Assembly: GCA_023436885.1 (NCBI GenBank)
Contig: JAEZHI010000038.1
Location: forward strand, 62,001 to 126,000
Source: Pseudomonadota bacterium
GTDB taxonomy: Bacteria > Pseudomonadota > Alphaproteobacteria > Rhizobiales > Pleomorphomonadaceae
DNA length: 64,000 bases
Reading direction: 5' to 3'
Part shown: piece after piece, positions 16,790 to 25,735 of the stretch
How positions within the stretch are numbered: the first letter of the stretch is position 1
Layout of the letters: the number at the start of each line of letters is the position of its first letter
Position numbers and translations under genes: made by a program
The notes under the pieces: generated by a model
Seen by the model: the letters and a program-made list of their open reading frames with translations, nothing else
Told to the model about the DNA's origin: nothing
Databases searched by the model: none

Positions 16790-17485
16790 TCAGGCGGTCG
16801 CGAACTTCTCGTCGAAGGAATAACCTGAACCGCGCACGGTACGGATCGGGTCGCGGACACGCCCGCGGTTGATCGATTTCCGGAGACGGCCGACGTGAAC
16901 ATCCACGGTGCGTTCGTCGACATAGACATCATGGCCCCAAACGCCGTTGAGCAGCTGTTCACGCGAGAACACCCTGCCCGGTGACTGCATCAGAAACTCC
17001 AGCAGGCGGAATTCCGTCGGCCCGAGATGGATTTCGCGTGACGAGCGGCGCACCCGCCGCGTTTCGCGATCGAGCTCGATATCGCCGGCGGTCAGAAGAT
17101 TGGACACGGTCTCCGGCTTGGCGCGCCGAAGCATTGCCTTCACGCGGGCGATCAGCTCGGGCACCGAGAACGGCTTCACGACATAGTCGTCCGCGCCGGT
17201 GGCCAGTCCACGTACCCGCTCCGATTCCTCGCCGCGCGCCGTCAACATGATCACCGGCAATCTTTCGGTCTCCGGACGCGCCCGCAGGCGACGGCAGAGC
17301 TCGATTCCCGAGAGACCCGGAAGCATCCAGTCGAGGAGCAGCAGGTCGGGCGTGATTTCCTTGAGGCGGATATCCGCCTCGTCGCCACGAAAGGCCTGCT
17401 CGACCTCGAAACCCTCAGCTTCGAGGTTGTAACGCAGCATCAGCGATACCGCTTCCTCGTCCTCGACGATCATCACCTTGGCCAT
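16790..17485 (-). CDS. phoB: Phosphate regulon response regulator PhoB
   Basis: An OmpR-family DNA-binding response regulator that activates Pho-box promoters when phosphate is scarce. The receiver (about 1-120) has the acidic pair DEE near residue 8, the phospho-acceptor aspartate in DLLLLDWMLPG near 54, and VKPFS near 104. The C-terminal winged helix (about 135-229) includes GRVFSREQLLNGVWG and DERTVDVHVGRLRKSIN. It lies 22 bp after phoU at the end of the pst operon, as in Rhizobiales; phoR is at the far upstream end of the same cluster. Confidence 0.95.
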   Translation of the reverse strand: MAKVMIVEDEEAVSLMLRYNLEAEGFEVEQAFRGDEADIRLKEITPDLLLLDWMLPGLSGIELCRRLRARPETERLPVIMLTARGEESERVRGLATGADDYVVKPFSVPELIARVKAMLRRAKPETVSNLLTAGDIELDRETRRVRRSSREIHLGPTEFRLLEFLMQSPGRVFSREQLLNGVWGHDVYVDERTVDVHVGRLRKSINRGRVRDPIRTVRGSGYSFDEKFATA

Positions 17486-17507
17486 GGTCGTTTACAGCTC
17501 CTGCAAC

Positions 17508-18215
17508 TCAGGATCCGGCGATGGTGCTGTCGATCGAAGCGTCGGCCTTCGGCCGCTCGTCTTCGTAGGACCGGCCCGTCACCACATAGTGCACCGATTC
17601 AGCAATGTTGGTGGCGTGGTCGCCGATGCGCTCGATATTCTTGGCGCAGAATAGCAGATGGATGCAGAAGGTGAGATTGCGCGGATCTTCCATCATGTAG
17701 GTGAGAAGTTCGCGGAACAGCGACGTATAGAGTGCGTCGATTTCATCGTCGCGCTGACGAACGGCGTTGGCTGCCTGGTCGTCCTGGCTGGCGTAGGCGT
17801 CGAGCACCTTCTTGAGCTGCTGCAGAGCGATCTCGCAAAGATGCTCGACACCGGTGATCAGCTGCTTGTGCGGGAAGACGCCGTTGATGGCAACGACGCG
17901 CTTGGCAATGTTCTTGGCAAGATCGCCGACCCGCTCGATATCATTGGCGATGCGCATGGCACCGACGATTTCGCGGAGGTCGTTGGCCATTGGCTGGCGG
18001 CGGGCGATGACGAGGATCGACTTTTCCTCGATTTCGCGCTGCAGCCGGTCGAGTTCCTTGTCACCGGCGACCACGCGCTGGGCAAGATCCGTATCGAGGC
18101 GCGTCAGCGCCTCCACGGCGTTGCCGACTGCGCGTTCTGCGAGGCCGCCGATCTCGGTGACCATGCGGGCGATCGACTTGAGGTCGTCGTCATAAGCGGA
18201 AACAGTATGTTCCAT
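17508..18215 (-). CDS. phoU: Phosphate signalling protein PhoU
   Basis: A soluble helical protein that relays the state of the Pst transporter to PhoR and damps phosphate uptake. The 235-residue sequence has two PhoU repeats, each a three-helix bundle with the metal-binding pattern: MRIANDIERVGDLAKNIAKR in the first half and CAKNIERIGDHATNIAESV in the second. It lies 22 bp after pstB and 22 bp before phoB. Confidence 0.95.
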   Translation of the reverse strand: MEHTVSAYDDDLKSIARMVTEIGGLAERAVGNAVEALTRLDTDLAQRVVAGDKELDRLQREIEEKSILVIARRQPMANDLREIVGAMRIANDIERVGDLAKNIAKRVVAINGVFPHKQLITGVEHLCEIALQQLKKVLDAYASQDDQAANAVRQRDDEIDALYTSLFRELLTYMMEDPRNLTFCIHLLFCAKNIERIGDHATNIAESVHYVVTGRSYEDERPKADASIDSTIAGS

Positions 18216-18237
18216 GGAAGTCTCCTGCCAATTCCGG

Positions 18238-19056
18238 TCAGCCGAAACGGCCCGTGATGTAATCTTGCGTCCGCTGCTCGAGCGGGTTGGTGAAGACGTG
18301 GTCCGTGGGACCCTCTTCGATCAGATGTCCGAGATGGAAGAAGGCAGTCCGCTGCGATACGCGCGCAGCCTGCTGCATCGAGTGCGTCACGATGACGATG
18401 GTGAAGTTGGCGCGGAGCTCGTCGATGAGTTCCTCGACCTTGGCGGTGGCGATCGGATCGAGCGCCGAGCAGGGCTCGTCCATCAGGATCACTTCGGGCG
18501 ATACGGCAATTGCCCGGGCGATACACAAACGCTGCTGCTGGCCACCGGAAAGGCCGGTGCCCGGCTCGTTGAGACGATCCTTTACCTCATTGAAAAGCGA
18601 GGCTTTTTGCAGAGAGGTGACCACGATCTCCTCAAGATCGGCCTTGGAGCGGGCAAGGCCGTGGATTCGAGGTCCGTAAGCGACATTGTCGAAGATCGAC
18701 TTGGGGAAGGGGTTCGGCTTCTGGAACACCATGCCGACACGCGCCCTCAGCTCGACGACATCGAGATCGGGATCGTAGATGTCCTGGTCGTCAAGGGTGA
18801 TGGTTCCATCTACCCTGGCACCGACAATGCTGTCGTTCATGCGGTTGATGCACCGCAGGAAGGTCGACTTGCCGCAGCCCGAAGGTCCGATGAAGGCAGT
18901 AACCGCCTTCTCGGCGATATCGATTGAGACCCCATGCAGGGCTTCCTTCTGACCGTAGGTTACTTTGACACCAGCGGTATGGATCTTGATCGGCCTGCTC
19001 GTGGGATCGGGCGTACGGACGGTCTCGAAAGGGGTCGCTGCCTGAACTGCGGACAT
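18238..19056 (-). CDS. pstB: Phosphate ABC transporter ATP-binding protein PstB
   Basis: The ATPase of the high-affinity phosphate importer. Walker A GPSGCGKST is near residue 58, the ABC signature LSGGQQQRL near 168, and Walker B VILMDEPCSALDP near 188; the histidine switch follows in IVIVTHSM. The C-terminal EEGPTDHVFTNPLEQRTQDYITGRFG is the typical PstB tail. At 272 residues it is normal. The gene is 21 bp after pstA. Confidence 0.97.
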   Translation of the reverse strand: MSAVQAATPFETVRTPDPTSRPIKIHTAGVKVTYGQKEALHGVSIDIAEKAVTAFIGPSGCGKSTFLRCINRMNDSIVGARVDGTITLDDQDIYDPDLDVVELRARVGMVFQKPNPFPKSIFDNVAYGPRIHGLARSKADLEEIVVTSLQKASLFNEVKDRLNEPGTGLSGGQQQRLCIARAIAVSPEVILMDEPCSALDPIATAKVEELIDELRANFTIVIVTHSMQQAARVSQRTAFFHLGHLIEEGPTDHVFTNPLEQRTQDYITGRFG

Positions 19057-19077
19057 GGCGGAACTCCGAAGAAGCGG

Positions 19078-20415
19078 TTACCAGCGGCGCTCGAAGGCGC
19101 GGCGGAGAATGATGGCGATGCTGTTCATGGCGAGCAGGAAGGCGAGCAGGATAATGATCGCCGCCGACGTGCGTTCGGTGAAGGCGCGTTCCGGCTCTGT
19201 GGCCCACATGTAGATCTGGGTCGGCAGAGCCGTTGCCGGGTCGAAAGGCGTGGTCGGATATTCGACGATGAAGGCCTTCATGCCGATCATCAGCAAGGGA
19301 GCGGTTTCACCGAGAGCATGGGCGAGACCGATGATTGTACCCGTGAGCACGCCGGGCATAGCGAGCGGCAGCACGTGATGGAATACGGTCTGCATTTTCG
19401 AAGCGCCAATCCCAAGGCCTGCCTCACGGATCGAGGGTGGTACAGCCTTTAGGGCGGATCGCGTCGTGATGATGATGGTCGGCAGCGTCGTCAGCGTCAA
19501 CACCAAGCCACCGACCAGACTGGCCGAGCGCGGCAGGTGAGCGAAGTTGATGAAGACGGCGAGACCGAGGAGACCGTATACGATCGATGGGACAGCCGCG
19601 AGGTTGTTGATGTTGACCTCGATCAGATCGGTCCAACGATTTTTCGGCGCGAACTCTTCGAGATAGATCGAACCGGCGACCCCGAGCGGCAAGGAAAGCG
19701 CAAGAACGACGAGCATCATGTAGAGCGAACCGACGACTGCCACGCCGACACCGGCCATTTCAGGGCGCGTTGATGCGCCGTTGGTGAAAAGGCCCGTGTT
19801 GAAAGCCAGGCGAAGTGCACCATCCTTTTCGAGCTTGTCGATCAGCGCGATGTGCTTGTCCTTGATAAGGCGCTGGCTTTCAGGAATGTCGGCGCGGATT
19901 GTGCCCTTGACGAAGGAGTCGACGTCGCCGGTGGCGTAAAAGTCGATGCTGCGCTTCGTTCCAATCAGCGAAGGATCGGCGGCAAGCATCGAACGCAGCA
20001 TGGGTGACGATCCCTTAGAAAGAAGGTCGAGGGCATCGTAAGTTGCGTCTTCGTCGTTCGGATCGAGTTCGAGGGTCTTCTGAAGCGCCGCTGCGATCAG
20101 TTCATCGAAGCGGAAGGCATTGCCCGACATGATGGCAGCCGGTGTGCGGTCTCCATCCGGCGCGATGATGGCCGGATCGAAGTCGACCATCATCGTGATA
20201 CGGGTCTGCTGGAAAGCGGTATAGCCCTTCGCGACAATCGAGCCGAACAAGACGATCAGAAAGCAAATGGCGATACTGACAGCCAGCAGGCCGTATGTGC
20301 GAAAACGACGTTCGGCGGCATAGCGACGGCTGAGACCGATATCGATCTTGGAAATGGTCCGGACTTCCGGACCGCCAAGCCGCGAAGCGGGAAGGCGGGA
20401 GGCGGTTTCGGTCAT
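19078..20415 (-). CDS. pstA: Phosphate ABC transporter permease PstA (long form)
   Basis: An inner-membrane permease subunit. At 445 residues it is about 150 longer than E. coli PstA: after the first membrane helix (about 41-63) comes a region of roughly 150 residues, presumably periplasmic, rich in charged residues, before the standard transport domain that begins around 215. The permease core contains the EAA-like loop GASKMQTVFHHVLPLAMPGVLTGTI. This long form with a DUF3333-type insert is known in alphaproteobacteria. Its start overlaps the pstC end by 4 bp. Confidence 0.93.
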   Translation of the reverse strand: MTETASRLPASRLGGPEVRTISKIDIGLSRRYAAERRFRTYGLLAVSIAICFLIVLFGSIVAKGYTAFQQTRITMMVDFDPAIIAPDGDRTPAAIMSGNAFRFDELIAAALQKTLELDPNDEDATYDALDLLSKGSSPMLRSMLAADPSLIGTKRSIDFYATGDVDSFVKGTIRADIPESQRLIKDKHIALIDKLEKDGALRLAFNTGLFTNGASTRPEMAGVGVAVVGSLYMMLVVLALSLPLGVAGSIYLEEFAPKNRWTDLIEVNINNLAAVPSIVYGLLGLAVFINFAHLPRSASLVGGLVLTLTTLPTIIITTRSALKAVPPSIREAGLGIGASKMQTVFHHVLPLAMPGVLTGTIIGLAHALGETAPLLMIGMKAFIVEYPTTPFDPATALPTQIYMWATEPERAFTERTSAAIIILLAFLLAMNSIAIILRRAFERRW

Positions 20416-21863
20416 TCGTACTGCTCCCGGTACTTGCGGACGATGGTCAGCGCGAGGACGTTGAGGCCAAGGGTGATGACGAACAGTGTGATGCCGAGCG
20501 CGAAGGCAACCAGCGTCTGCGGGCTCGTGAACTCGAGGTCGCCGGTCAGCTGATTGACGATCTTCACGGTAATGGTGGTCATCTCCTCGAACGGATTGAG
20601 CGAGGCGCGAGCCGCAACGCCAGCCGCGAGAACGACGATCATCGTCTCACCGATGGCGCGCGAAACGGCCAGCAGTACCGCTCCGACAACGCCTGGAAGC
20701 GCCGCCGGCAGGATCACCTGTCGCATGGTTTCCGAGCGCGTTGCTCCGAGCGCCAGCGAACCGTCACGCAACGATCGGGGAATTGCCGTGATAATGTCGT
20801 CTGAAAGCGAGGAAACGTAGGGGATGATCATGATGCCCATCACCAGACCGGCAGTGATCACATTGTTTCCCGATGTACCGAGACCGAGAGGAACCGCCAC
20901 GAAATCGCGGATGAGCGGGCCAACGGTGGTCAGGGCGAAGAAGCCATAGACGATGGTCGGAATGCCGGCCAGAATTTCGATGAGCGGCTTGGCAACGGAA
21001 CGGACTTTTGACGTTGCGTATTCGGCCATGTAGATGGCGGAGAACAGGCCAATCGGCACCGCAACGAGCATCGCGAAGAAGGAGATGTAAATCGTTCCCC
21101 AGAAGAGCGGCAGGAAGCCGAACTGGCCGCTTTCCGTCGAACCAGCCGCAGCGAAGCGGGGGTCCCAGACCGTTCCGAAATAGAAGCTGATCGGGGACAC
21201 CATCGAGAAGAACTGCAGCGCCTGGAACAGCAAGCTCAGAACGATGCCGATGGTTGTTAGGATAGCCACCGACGATGCGGCAATCAGCAATGCCAGGATC
21301 GTGTGCTCGACGAGGTTTCGTGCCCGAAGTCGCGGTTTGATCCGCACGAAGGCAAACATCAGCCCGAAGGCAAGTGCCGCGACAACGGCGATGTCTACGG
21401 CGGTATCAATTCCATCGGCGACAAGGTTGAGAGCGCTGGCCGCGATAAGCTGGTACGGCTTCACATCCTCGCCGAGCGGAAGCCCATGGCTCGCAAACAC
21501 TGAACGCGCCGTCACCACGCCGATACGGATGTTCTCGAGCTCTTCAGGATTGGCGAGTTTCAGACCGGCCGCGACTTGCTGCACACCCGAAATTTCCAGC
21601 GAAAGCTGCGTTTTGTTTGCCAGAACCTGTTCCGGCAGATTGGCGCGCACCGTGTGCTCGATCAGGAATGGCTTGGCGATCGATAGGCCAACAAGAATGA
21701 GGAGAGCCGGCAGTGCCGTCCATATGAGGACATACGCACCGTAATAGCCGGGCCGCGCGGCAAGACGCCCCTTGCCTGATAGGACAACCGATTTCCAGTG
21801 CCCCAGTATGAAACCGAAGAAGGAAAGACCCGCGATTAGCGCGAGCAGCCAGAGCGGACCCAT
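20412..21863 (-). CDS. pstC: Phosphate ABC transporter permease PstC (long form)
   Basis: The partner permease to PstA. I chose the ATG at 21863, preceded by GGAGG five bases away, rather than the TTG 48 bp upstream; this gives 483 residues. An N-terminal two-helix segment and a soluble insert of about 150 residues precede the transport domain with six membrane helices. The cytoplasmic EAA loop reads GATRSETMRQVILPAALPGVVGAVL. E. coli PstC is about 320 residues, so both permeases carry alphaproteobacterial extensions. Confidence 0.93.
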   Translation of the reverse strand: MGPLWLLALIAGLSFFGFILGHWKSVVLSGKGRLAARPGYYGAYVLIWTALPALLILVGLSIAKPFLIEHTVRANLPEQVLANKTQLSLEISGVQQVAAGLKLANPEELENIRIGVVTARSVFASHGLPLGEDVKPYQLIAASALNLVADGIDTAVDIAVVAALAFGLMFAFVRIKPRLRARNLVEHTILALLIAASSVAILTTIGIVLSLLFQALQFFSMVSPISFYFGTVWDPRFAAAGSTESGQFGFLPLFWGTIYISFFAMLVAVPIGLFSAIYMAEYATSKVRSVAKPLIEILAGIPTIVYGFFALTTVGPLIRDFVAVPLGLGTSGNNVITAGLVMGIMIIPYVSSLSDDIITAIPRSLRDGSLALGATRSETMRQVILPAALPGVVGAVLLAVSRAIGETMIVVLAAGVAARASLNPFEEMTTITVKIVNQLTGDLEFTSPQTLVAFALGITLFVITLGLNVLALTIVRKYREQYE

Positions 21864-21906
21864 GCGGCCTCCGGATTGTTTGTCCGCCAAAGGTGGCGGC
21901 ACAAGA

Positions 21907-21936
21907 AGCAAGGGCCTCTGGGAGGAGGCCCTTGCT
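21907..21936 (-). terminator. Strong hairpin between pstS and pstC
   Basis: A 12-bp perfect stem AGCAAGGGCCTC/GAGGCCCTTGCT with a 6-nt loop lies 18 bp after the pstS stop. Only a weak T-rich stretch (TTGCTTCTTG) follows on the transcribed strand. Such hairpins after binding-protein genes usually stabilise the pstS part of the message or partly terminate, making PstS more abundant than the permeases. That role is inferred. Confidence 0.65.
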
Positions 21937-21953
21937 GTTTGCGATTAACTGAC

Positions 21954-22988
21954 TCAGAGGGTCTTACCAGCCTGGAAATCGGCGAGCACCTTCTGGCGCT
22001 CGGTCTTCGGCGCAGGCACGAGTCCCTTGGCGACTGTCGGCGAGCGCGGGCCGATCATCTGATCGGCGAGGAAGAACTCGACATAGTCCTTGAGGCCCGG
22101 AACAACACCGAGGTGCGCCTTCTTCACGTAGAAGAACAGCGGACGGGACACCGGATATTCGCCCTTGGCGATGGTGTCGACCGTCGGAGCGATACCGGAG
22201 ACGGTGGCGACCTTCAGCTTGTCCTTGTTGTTCTGGTAGAAGTCGAGACCGAACACGCCGATGCCGGTCTTGTTGGAGTCGATGCGAGCGAGAGTCTCGT
22301 TATACTCACCGTCGATATCGACAGCCTTGCCGTCCTTGCGAACCTTGACGCAGGCCTTCTCGGCGTCAGCCTTGGCTAGGCCAGAGGCCATGAACGCGTC
22401 GTAAGCCTTCGTCGCCTTGCAGCCGGCGAGGAGCATGTTGAGCTCGAACACTTCGCGCGTGCCGTGCTTTTCTCCGGGGATGTAGGCGGCAATCTCCCAG
22501 TCCGGGAAGCCAGCCTTGACGTCCGACCACTTGGCGTTGGGATTGTCGACGAGCTGGCCGTCCTTCAGAACCTTGGCGCCGATGGCGTTGAACCAGTCGG
22601 CCGGAACGAAGGCAAAGTCCGGGCCCTTTATGTCGGAAGCGAAAACGATGCCGTCATATCCGATGCGGATTTCCTGGACCTCGGTCACGCCGGCAGCCTT
22701 GCAGGCATCCAGCTCTTCGGCCTTGATCGGGCGAGAAGCATCGGCGATGTCGATGGTGTCGTCGCCAACGCCTTTGCAGAACTCCTTGAGGCCGGCACCG
22801 GTGCCGCCACCTTCAACGATCGGTGCCTTGAACTTCGGGTTGGCTTCGCCGAAAGCCTCAGCAACGATGGTCGCATAAGGCAGGACGGTCGAAGAGCCGG
22901 CGATGTGGATCTGCTCGGCAGCGAAGGCGGAAGTGCCAGTGGCGGAGAGGGCGATCACAAACGCGCTGGCGGCGGTGGAGAATTTCAC
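21954..22988 (-). CDS. pstS: Phosphate-binding periplasmic protein PstS
   Basis: Binds phosphate in the periplasm for the Pst importer. The 344-residue protein has a signal peptide ending near AFAAEQ (about residue 25) and begins its mature domain with IHIAGSSTVLPYA. The phosphate-contacting GGGTGAG stretch appears near 62, and DASRPIK near 84. It is the first gene of the pst operon; two Pho boxes lie upstream. Confidence 0.96.
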   Translation of the reverse strand: MKFSTAASAFVIALSATGTSAFAAEQIHIAGSSTVLPYATIVAEAFGEANPKFKAPIVEGGGTGAGLKEFCKGVGDDTIDIADASRPIKAEELDACKAAGVTEVQEIRIGYDGIVFASDIKGPDFAFVPADWFNAIGAKVLKDGQLVDNPNAKWSDVKAGFPDWEIAAYIPGEKHGTREVFELNMLLAGCKATKAYDAFMASGLAKADAEKACVKVRKDGKAVDIDGEYNETLARIDSNKTGIGVFGLDFYQNNKDKLKVATVSGIAPTVDTIAKGEYPVSRPLFFYVKKAHLGVVPGLKDYVEFFLADQMIGPRSPTVAKGLVPAPKTERQKVLADFQAGKTL

Positions 22989-23043
22989 GGGTTTACTCCT
23001 AGAAGTTAGGATCGTGACGGTCGGAGCTCTTGAAGCCCGCTGG

Positions 23044-23061
23044 CTGTCTCGTACCTGTCAC
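23044..23061 (+). promoter_or_regulatory. Plus-strand Pho-box-like repeat upstream of pstS
   Basis: CTGTCTC-GTAC-CTGTCAC is a direct repeat with the 11-bp phase of a Pho box and matches CTGTCAT-N4-CTGTCAT at 11 of 14 positions. It points away from pstS, between the minus-strand Pho boxes and the pstS ATG. Its orientation leaves its role open. Confidence 0.4.
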
Positions 23062-23084
23062 GCCGCGGACCCTAGCGGCCTGAC

Positions 23085-23124
23085 GCTACCCTTCTATGAC
23101 GTTTTCGCTACAAGATTATGACAA
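23085..23124 (-). promoter_or_regulatory. Tandem Pho boxes upstream of pstS
   Basis: Read on the minus strand, four 7-bp units fall at exact 11-bp spacing: TTGTCAT, TTGTAGC, ACGTCAT and GGGTAGC, each separated by 4 bp. They form two Pho boxes of the CTGTCAT-N4-CTGTCAT class, ending about 96 bp upstream of the pstS ATG. PhoB dimers would bind here under phosphate limitation. The first two units are the best matches. Confidence 0.65.
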
Positions 23125-23151
23125 TATAAATATATGAAATATATAAGGAAA

Positions 23152-24543
23152 TTACGCTTGAAGACGTTCAGATGCGCCGGTTTCGGTTTCGTTTGTCATC
23201 TCCGCTTCCGACAGGTTGGATTTGCGGGGGAGCCACACATTGACGGTGGTCCCAACATCCACCTCGGAGCGGATCACAAGTCGTCCCTGATGGCGGTTGA
23301 TGATGTGTTTGACGATGGCAAGGCCTAGGCCGGTTCCACGTTGCTCCCGGCTGCGGGCGGCATCCACCCGATAGAAGCGCTCGGTCAGGCGCGGCAGGTG
23401 TTCGGAGGCTATGCCGGGACCATTGTCCGACACACTTGCCCGAAAGCCTGATCGGCCATCATCTCCGATTTCTTCATCGAGGGTGAGCGTAATGCGGCCA
23501 CCATCGCGACCGTATTTCACGGCATTTTCGACCAGATTGGCAAAGACCTGCGTCAGTTCGTCTCGATCGCCGACTATGGGCGCTGCGGACAGACCGCTTT
23601 CCATGGCTACTGTCGCCTGCCGGCCTGCTGCCACCGGTCCCAGCATGTCGACCACTGCCGGCAGCACCTCGGCGAGATCGACTGCACCCGTCGGACGAAC
23701 ATGCGCCTTCATCTCCAATCGGGACAGCGACATCAGGTCATCGATCAACCGGGCCATCCGGCGCGATTGTTCGAGCATGATGCTGAGGAAACGCTCTCGG
23801 TTAGCTTCATCGCGCCGGGCCGGGCCCAGAAGCGTTTCGATGAAACCGGTCAACGAAGCAAGCGGGGTTCTAAGCTCGTGGCTGGCGTTGGCAATGAAAT
23901 CGGTCCGCATCTTGTCGAGCCGCACCGCTTCGCTCTCGTCACGGAAGCGTAAAAGTACAAAGTCCGGGCGCCGGCGTGGTTCGGGGCGGGGCAAACGCAA
24001 GGGTGAGCAGCGCGCCACGAAGTGCCGCTCACTGGCACCGCGTTCGACAAAGCGCACTGGTGGCAGGGTTTCGCCGTTTCCGACACGCTGAACCGCGTCA
24101 AGAATTTCCGGAACTCTCAATCTGAACGCCAGCGGATCGCCCATCCGGGCTTGGCCGAATTCCGCAGCCGCAGCCGCGTTCTGATACCTTAACGTGCCTT
24201 CGGCATCGGTTATGAACGCCGGTTCGTCCATGCCGTCGAGGAGCAGTTTCATGCCGGTGTCGGGCCAGCGTTTTGCCGGCAGCCGGTCAGCCGTCTTTGG
24301 CGTCGTCACTCTCCCGCCGGAAGGTAACACGAATAGAACCGAAGCCACCGTTGCGAAGAAGCTTGCCAGGGCCACAACGGGCTTGAGGTCTGCAATGAAC
24401 GCCATGGAAATCCAGAAGACGGCCACCGCCACGAGCACGATCTGCAAGCGACCTTCGGCGAGCGCCGAACCAAGGCGCCCTGGCGCCTCACGCGACGTCT
24501 CGTCGTTTTCCGGCCTGTCTGGCATGGAACTCATCGTGTTCAT
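23152..24543 (-). CDS. phoR: Phosphate regulon sensor histidine kinase PhoR
   Basis: Controls PhoB by phosphorylation. The 463-residue protein has two membrane helices (about 34-52 and 54-75) with almost no periplasmic loop, a PAS domain around 95-205 (DEPAFITDAEGTLRYQN), the phospho-acceptor histidine 222 in NASHELRTPLAS, and an HATPase domain with N box NLVENAVKYG, G1 DNGPGI and G2 GTGLGLAI. This fits a kinase that senses phosphate through Pst and PhoU. It lies about 160 bp upstream of pstS, with the Pho boxes between, and diverges from a polyphosphate kinase gene. Confidence 0.95.
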   Translation of the reverse strand: MNTMSSMPDRPENDETSREAPGRLGSALAEGRLQIVLVAVAVFWISMAFIADLKPVVALASFFATVASVLFVLPSGGRVTTPKTADRLPAKRWPDTGMKLLLDGMDEPAFITDAEGTLRYQNAAAAAEFGQARMGDPLAFRLRVPEILDAVQRVGNGETLPPVRFVERGASERHFVARCSPLRLPRPEPRRRPDFVLLRFRDESEAVRLDKMRTDFIANASHELRTPLASLTGFIETLLGPARRDEANRERFLSIMLEQSRRMARLIDDLMSLSRLEMKAHVRPTGAVDLAEVLPAVVDMLGPVAAGRQATVAMESGLSAAPIVGDRDELTQVFANLVENAVKYGRDGGRITLTLDEEIGDDGRSGFRASVSDNGPGIASEHLPRLTERFYRVDAARSREQRGTGLGLAIVKHIINRHQGRLVIRSEVDVGTTVNVWLPRKSNLSEAEMTNETETGASERLQA

Positions 24544-24660
24544 TTGTCCTTAAGCGAAGACGCGGATTCTGTCATATTGATAAACGTCTTTTATGACGCT
24601 TGTAGCGCGGTTCGCCGTGCCTGCACCGATGGCTGGCACGCCGATTCTGGGGGAAAGCCG

Positions 24661-25647
24661 ATGGGAAAGAAAGACAAATCGACGAACGACATGACCCGTC
24701 GCTTCGTGTCGAGCGTCGAAATGATCGCCGCCCGCGAAGGCGCCGCAGTCCTCGCGACACAGGCACCTGACGCTCCGCCGATCACGCTTGGCAAGGTCAC
24801 CTTTGATCTCGACAATCCCTATCTTCCGGAAGAGATCGAGATGGAAGCCTTGGGCTCTGGTGGCTACCCTTACAAGGAGAGCCTCAAGGAGAAGGCCTAT
24901 CTCGAAGAACTCCGCGTGCTGCAGATCGAGCTGGTGAAGTTGCAGAAGTGGGCCAACGACACTGGCCAGCGCATCGTTCTGCTGCTCGAAGGCCGCGATG
25001 CCGCGGGCAAGGGCGGAACAATCGCCACCTTTCTTGAATACATGAATCCGCGTTCGGCCCGCCACGTTGCCCTAACCAAGCCCTCAGATGTTGAACGTGG
25101 GCAATGGTATTTCCAGCGTTACGTCAAAGAGCTGCCGACACGCGGCGAGATCGTGTTTTTCGACCGTTCCTGGTACAACCGCGGCGTTGTCGAGCCGGTC
25201 ATGGGTTTCTGCACGCAAGAGGAAGCGAACCTGTTCCTCGAGGAGGTGCCGAATTTCGAGAACATGTTGATCCACGACGGCATCGTGCTGATCAAGATAT
25301 GGCTCGATATCGGCCGCGAAATGCAGCTGAAGCGGTTCCACGACCGTCGTCACGACCCGTTGCGCATCTGGAAGCTCTCGCCGGTCGATCTCAAGGCGCT
25401 GGCCATGTGGGACGAATATACCACCGCCCGCGATCGTATGTTGAAGGCCAGCCATTCCGATATCAGCCCGTGGGTCATCGTTCGTTCCAATGACAAGAAG
25501 CGGGCGCGCCTCAACGCCATCCGTTACCTGCTGTCGAGGATCGACTACGACCGCAAGAACTTGGCGGCTATCGGCGAGATCGATGACAAGATCCTTGGCA
25601 AGGGGCCCAAGTTCCTGAAGATCAAGGACGAAAAGAAGAAGGGTTGA
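24661..25647 (+). CDS. ppk2: Polyphosphate kinase 2
   Basis: Transfers phosphate between polyphosphate and nucleotides. The 328-residue protein has Walker A GRDAAGKGG at 111-119, the lid arginine region SDVERGQWYFQRYV, and Walker B IVFFDRSWYNR, all classic PPK2 motifs in a single-domain (class I) enzyme. I chose the ATG at 24661 (MGKKDKSTND); the frame runs upstream to 24544 without support. It diverges from phoR across about 117 bp, placing polyphosphate turnover beside phosphate sensing. The direction favoured (GTP or ATP synthesis) cannot be read from sequence. Confidence 0.93.
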   Translation: MGKKDKSTNDMTRRFVSSVEMIAAREGAAVLATQAPDAPPITLGKVTFDLDNPYLPEEIEMEALGSGGYPYKESLKEKAYLEELRVLQIELVKLQKWANDTGQRIVLLLEGRDAAGKGGTIATFLEYMNPRSARHVALTKPSDVERGQWYFQRYVKELPTRGEIVFFDRSWYNRGVVEPVMGFCTQEEANLFLEEVPNFENMLIHDGIVLIKIWLDIGREMQLKRFHDRRHDPLRIWKLSPVDLKALAMWDEYTTARDRMLKASHSDISPWVIVRSNDKKRARLNAIRYLLSRIDYDRKNLAAIGEIDDKILGKGPKFLKIKDEKKKG

Positions 25648-25669
25648 AGCCCCGGCGTCGAGAGCTATC

Positions 25670-25703
25670 GAATTTCCCGCGTGCCTTAGCGCGCGGGAAA
25701 TTC
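25670..25703. terminator. Long hairpin between convergent ppk2 and GS-like gene
   Basis: A 12-bp perfect stem GAATTTCCCGCG/CGCGGGAAATTC with a 10-nt loop sits between the two convergent genes. Neither side has a proper U-run, though GTGGGTTTG follows on the plus strand. It probably serves as a transcript end or mRNA stabiliser for one or both genes. Confidence 0.55.
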
Positions 25704-25735
25704 GTGGGTTTGCAGTTTGGCGTAGGCCCAGGCTA

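Noticed and set aside
24566..24610. Possible Pho box upstream of ppk2 (CTGTCAT near 24572)
   Set aside because: One good 7-mer is present, but the following units at 11-bp phase do not match, in either orientation.
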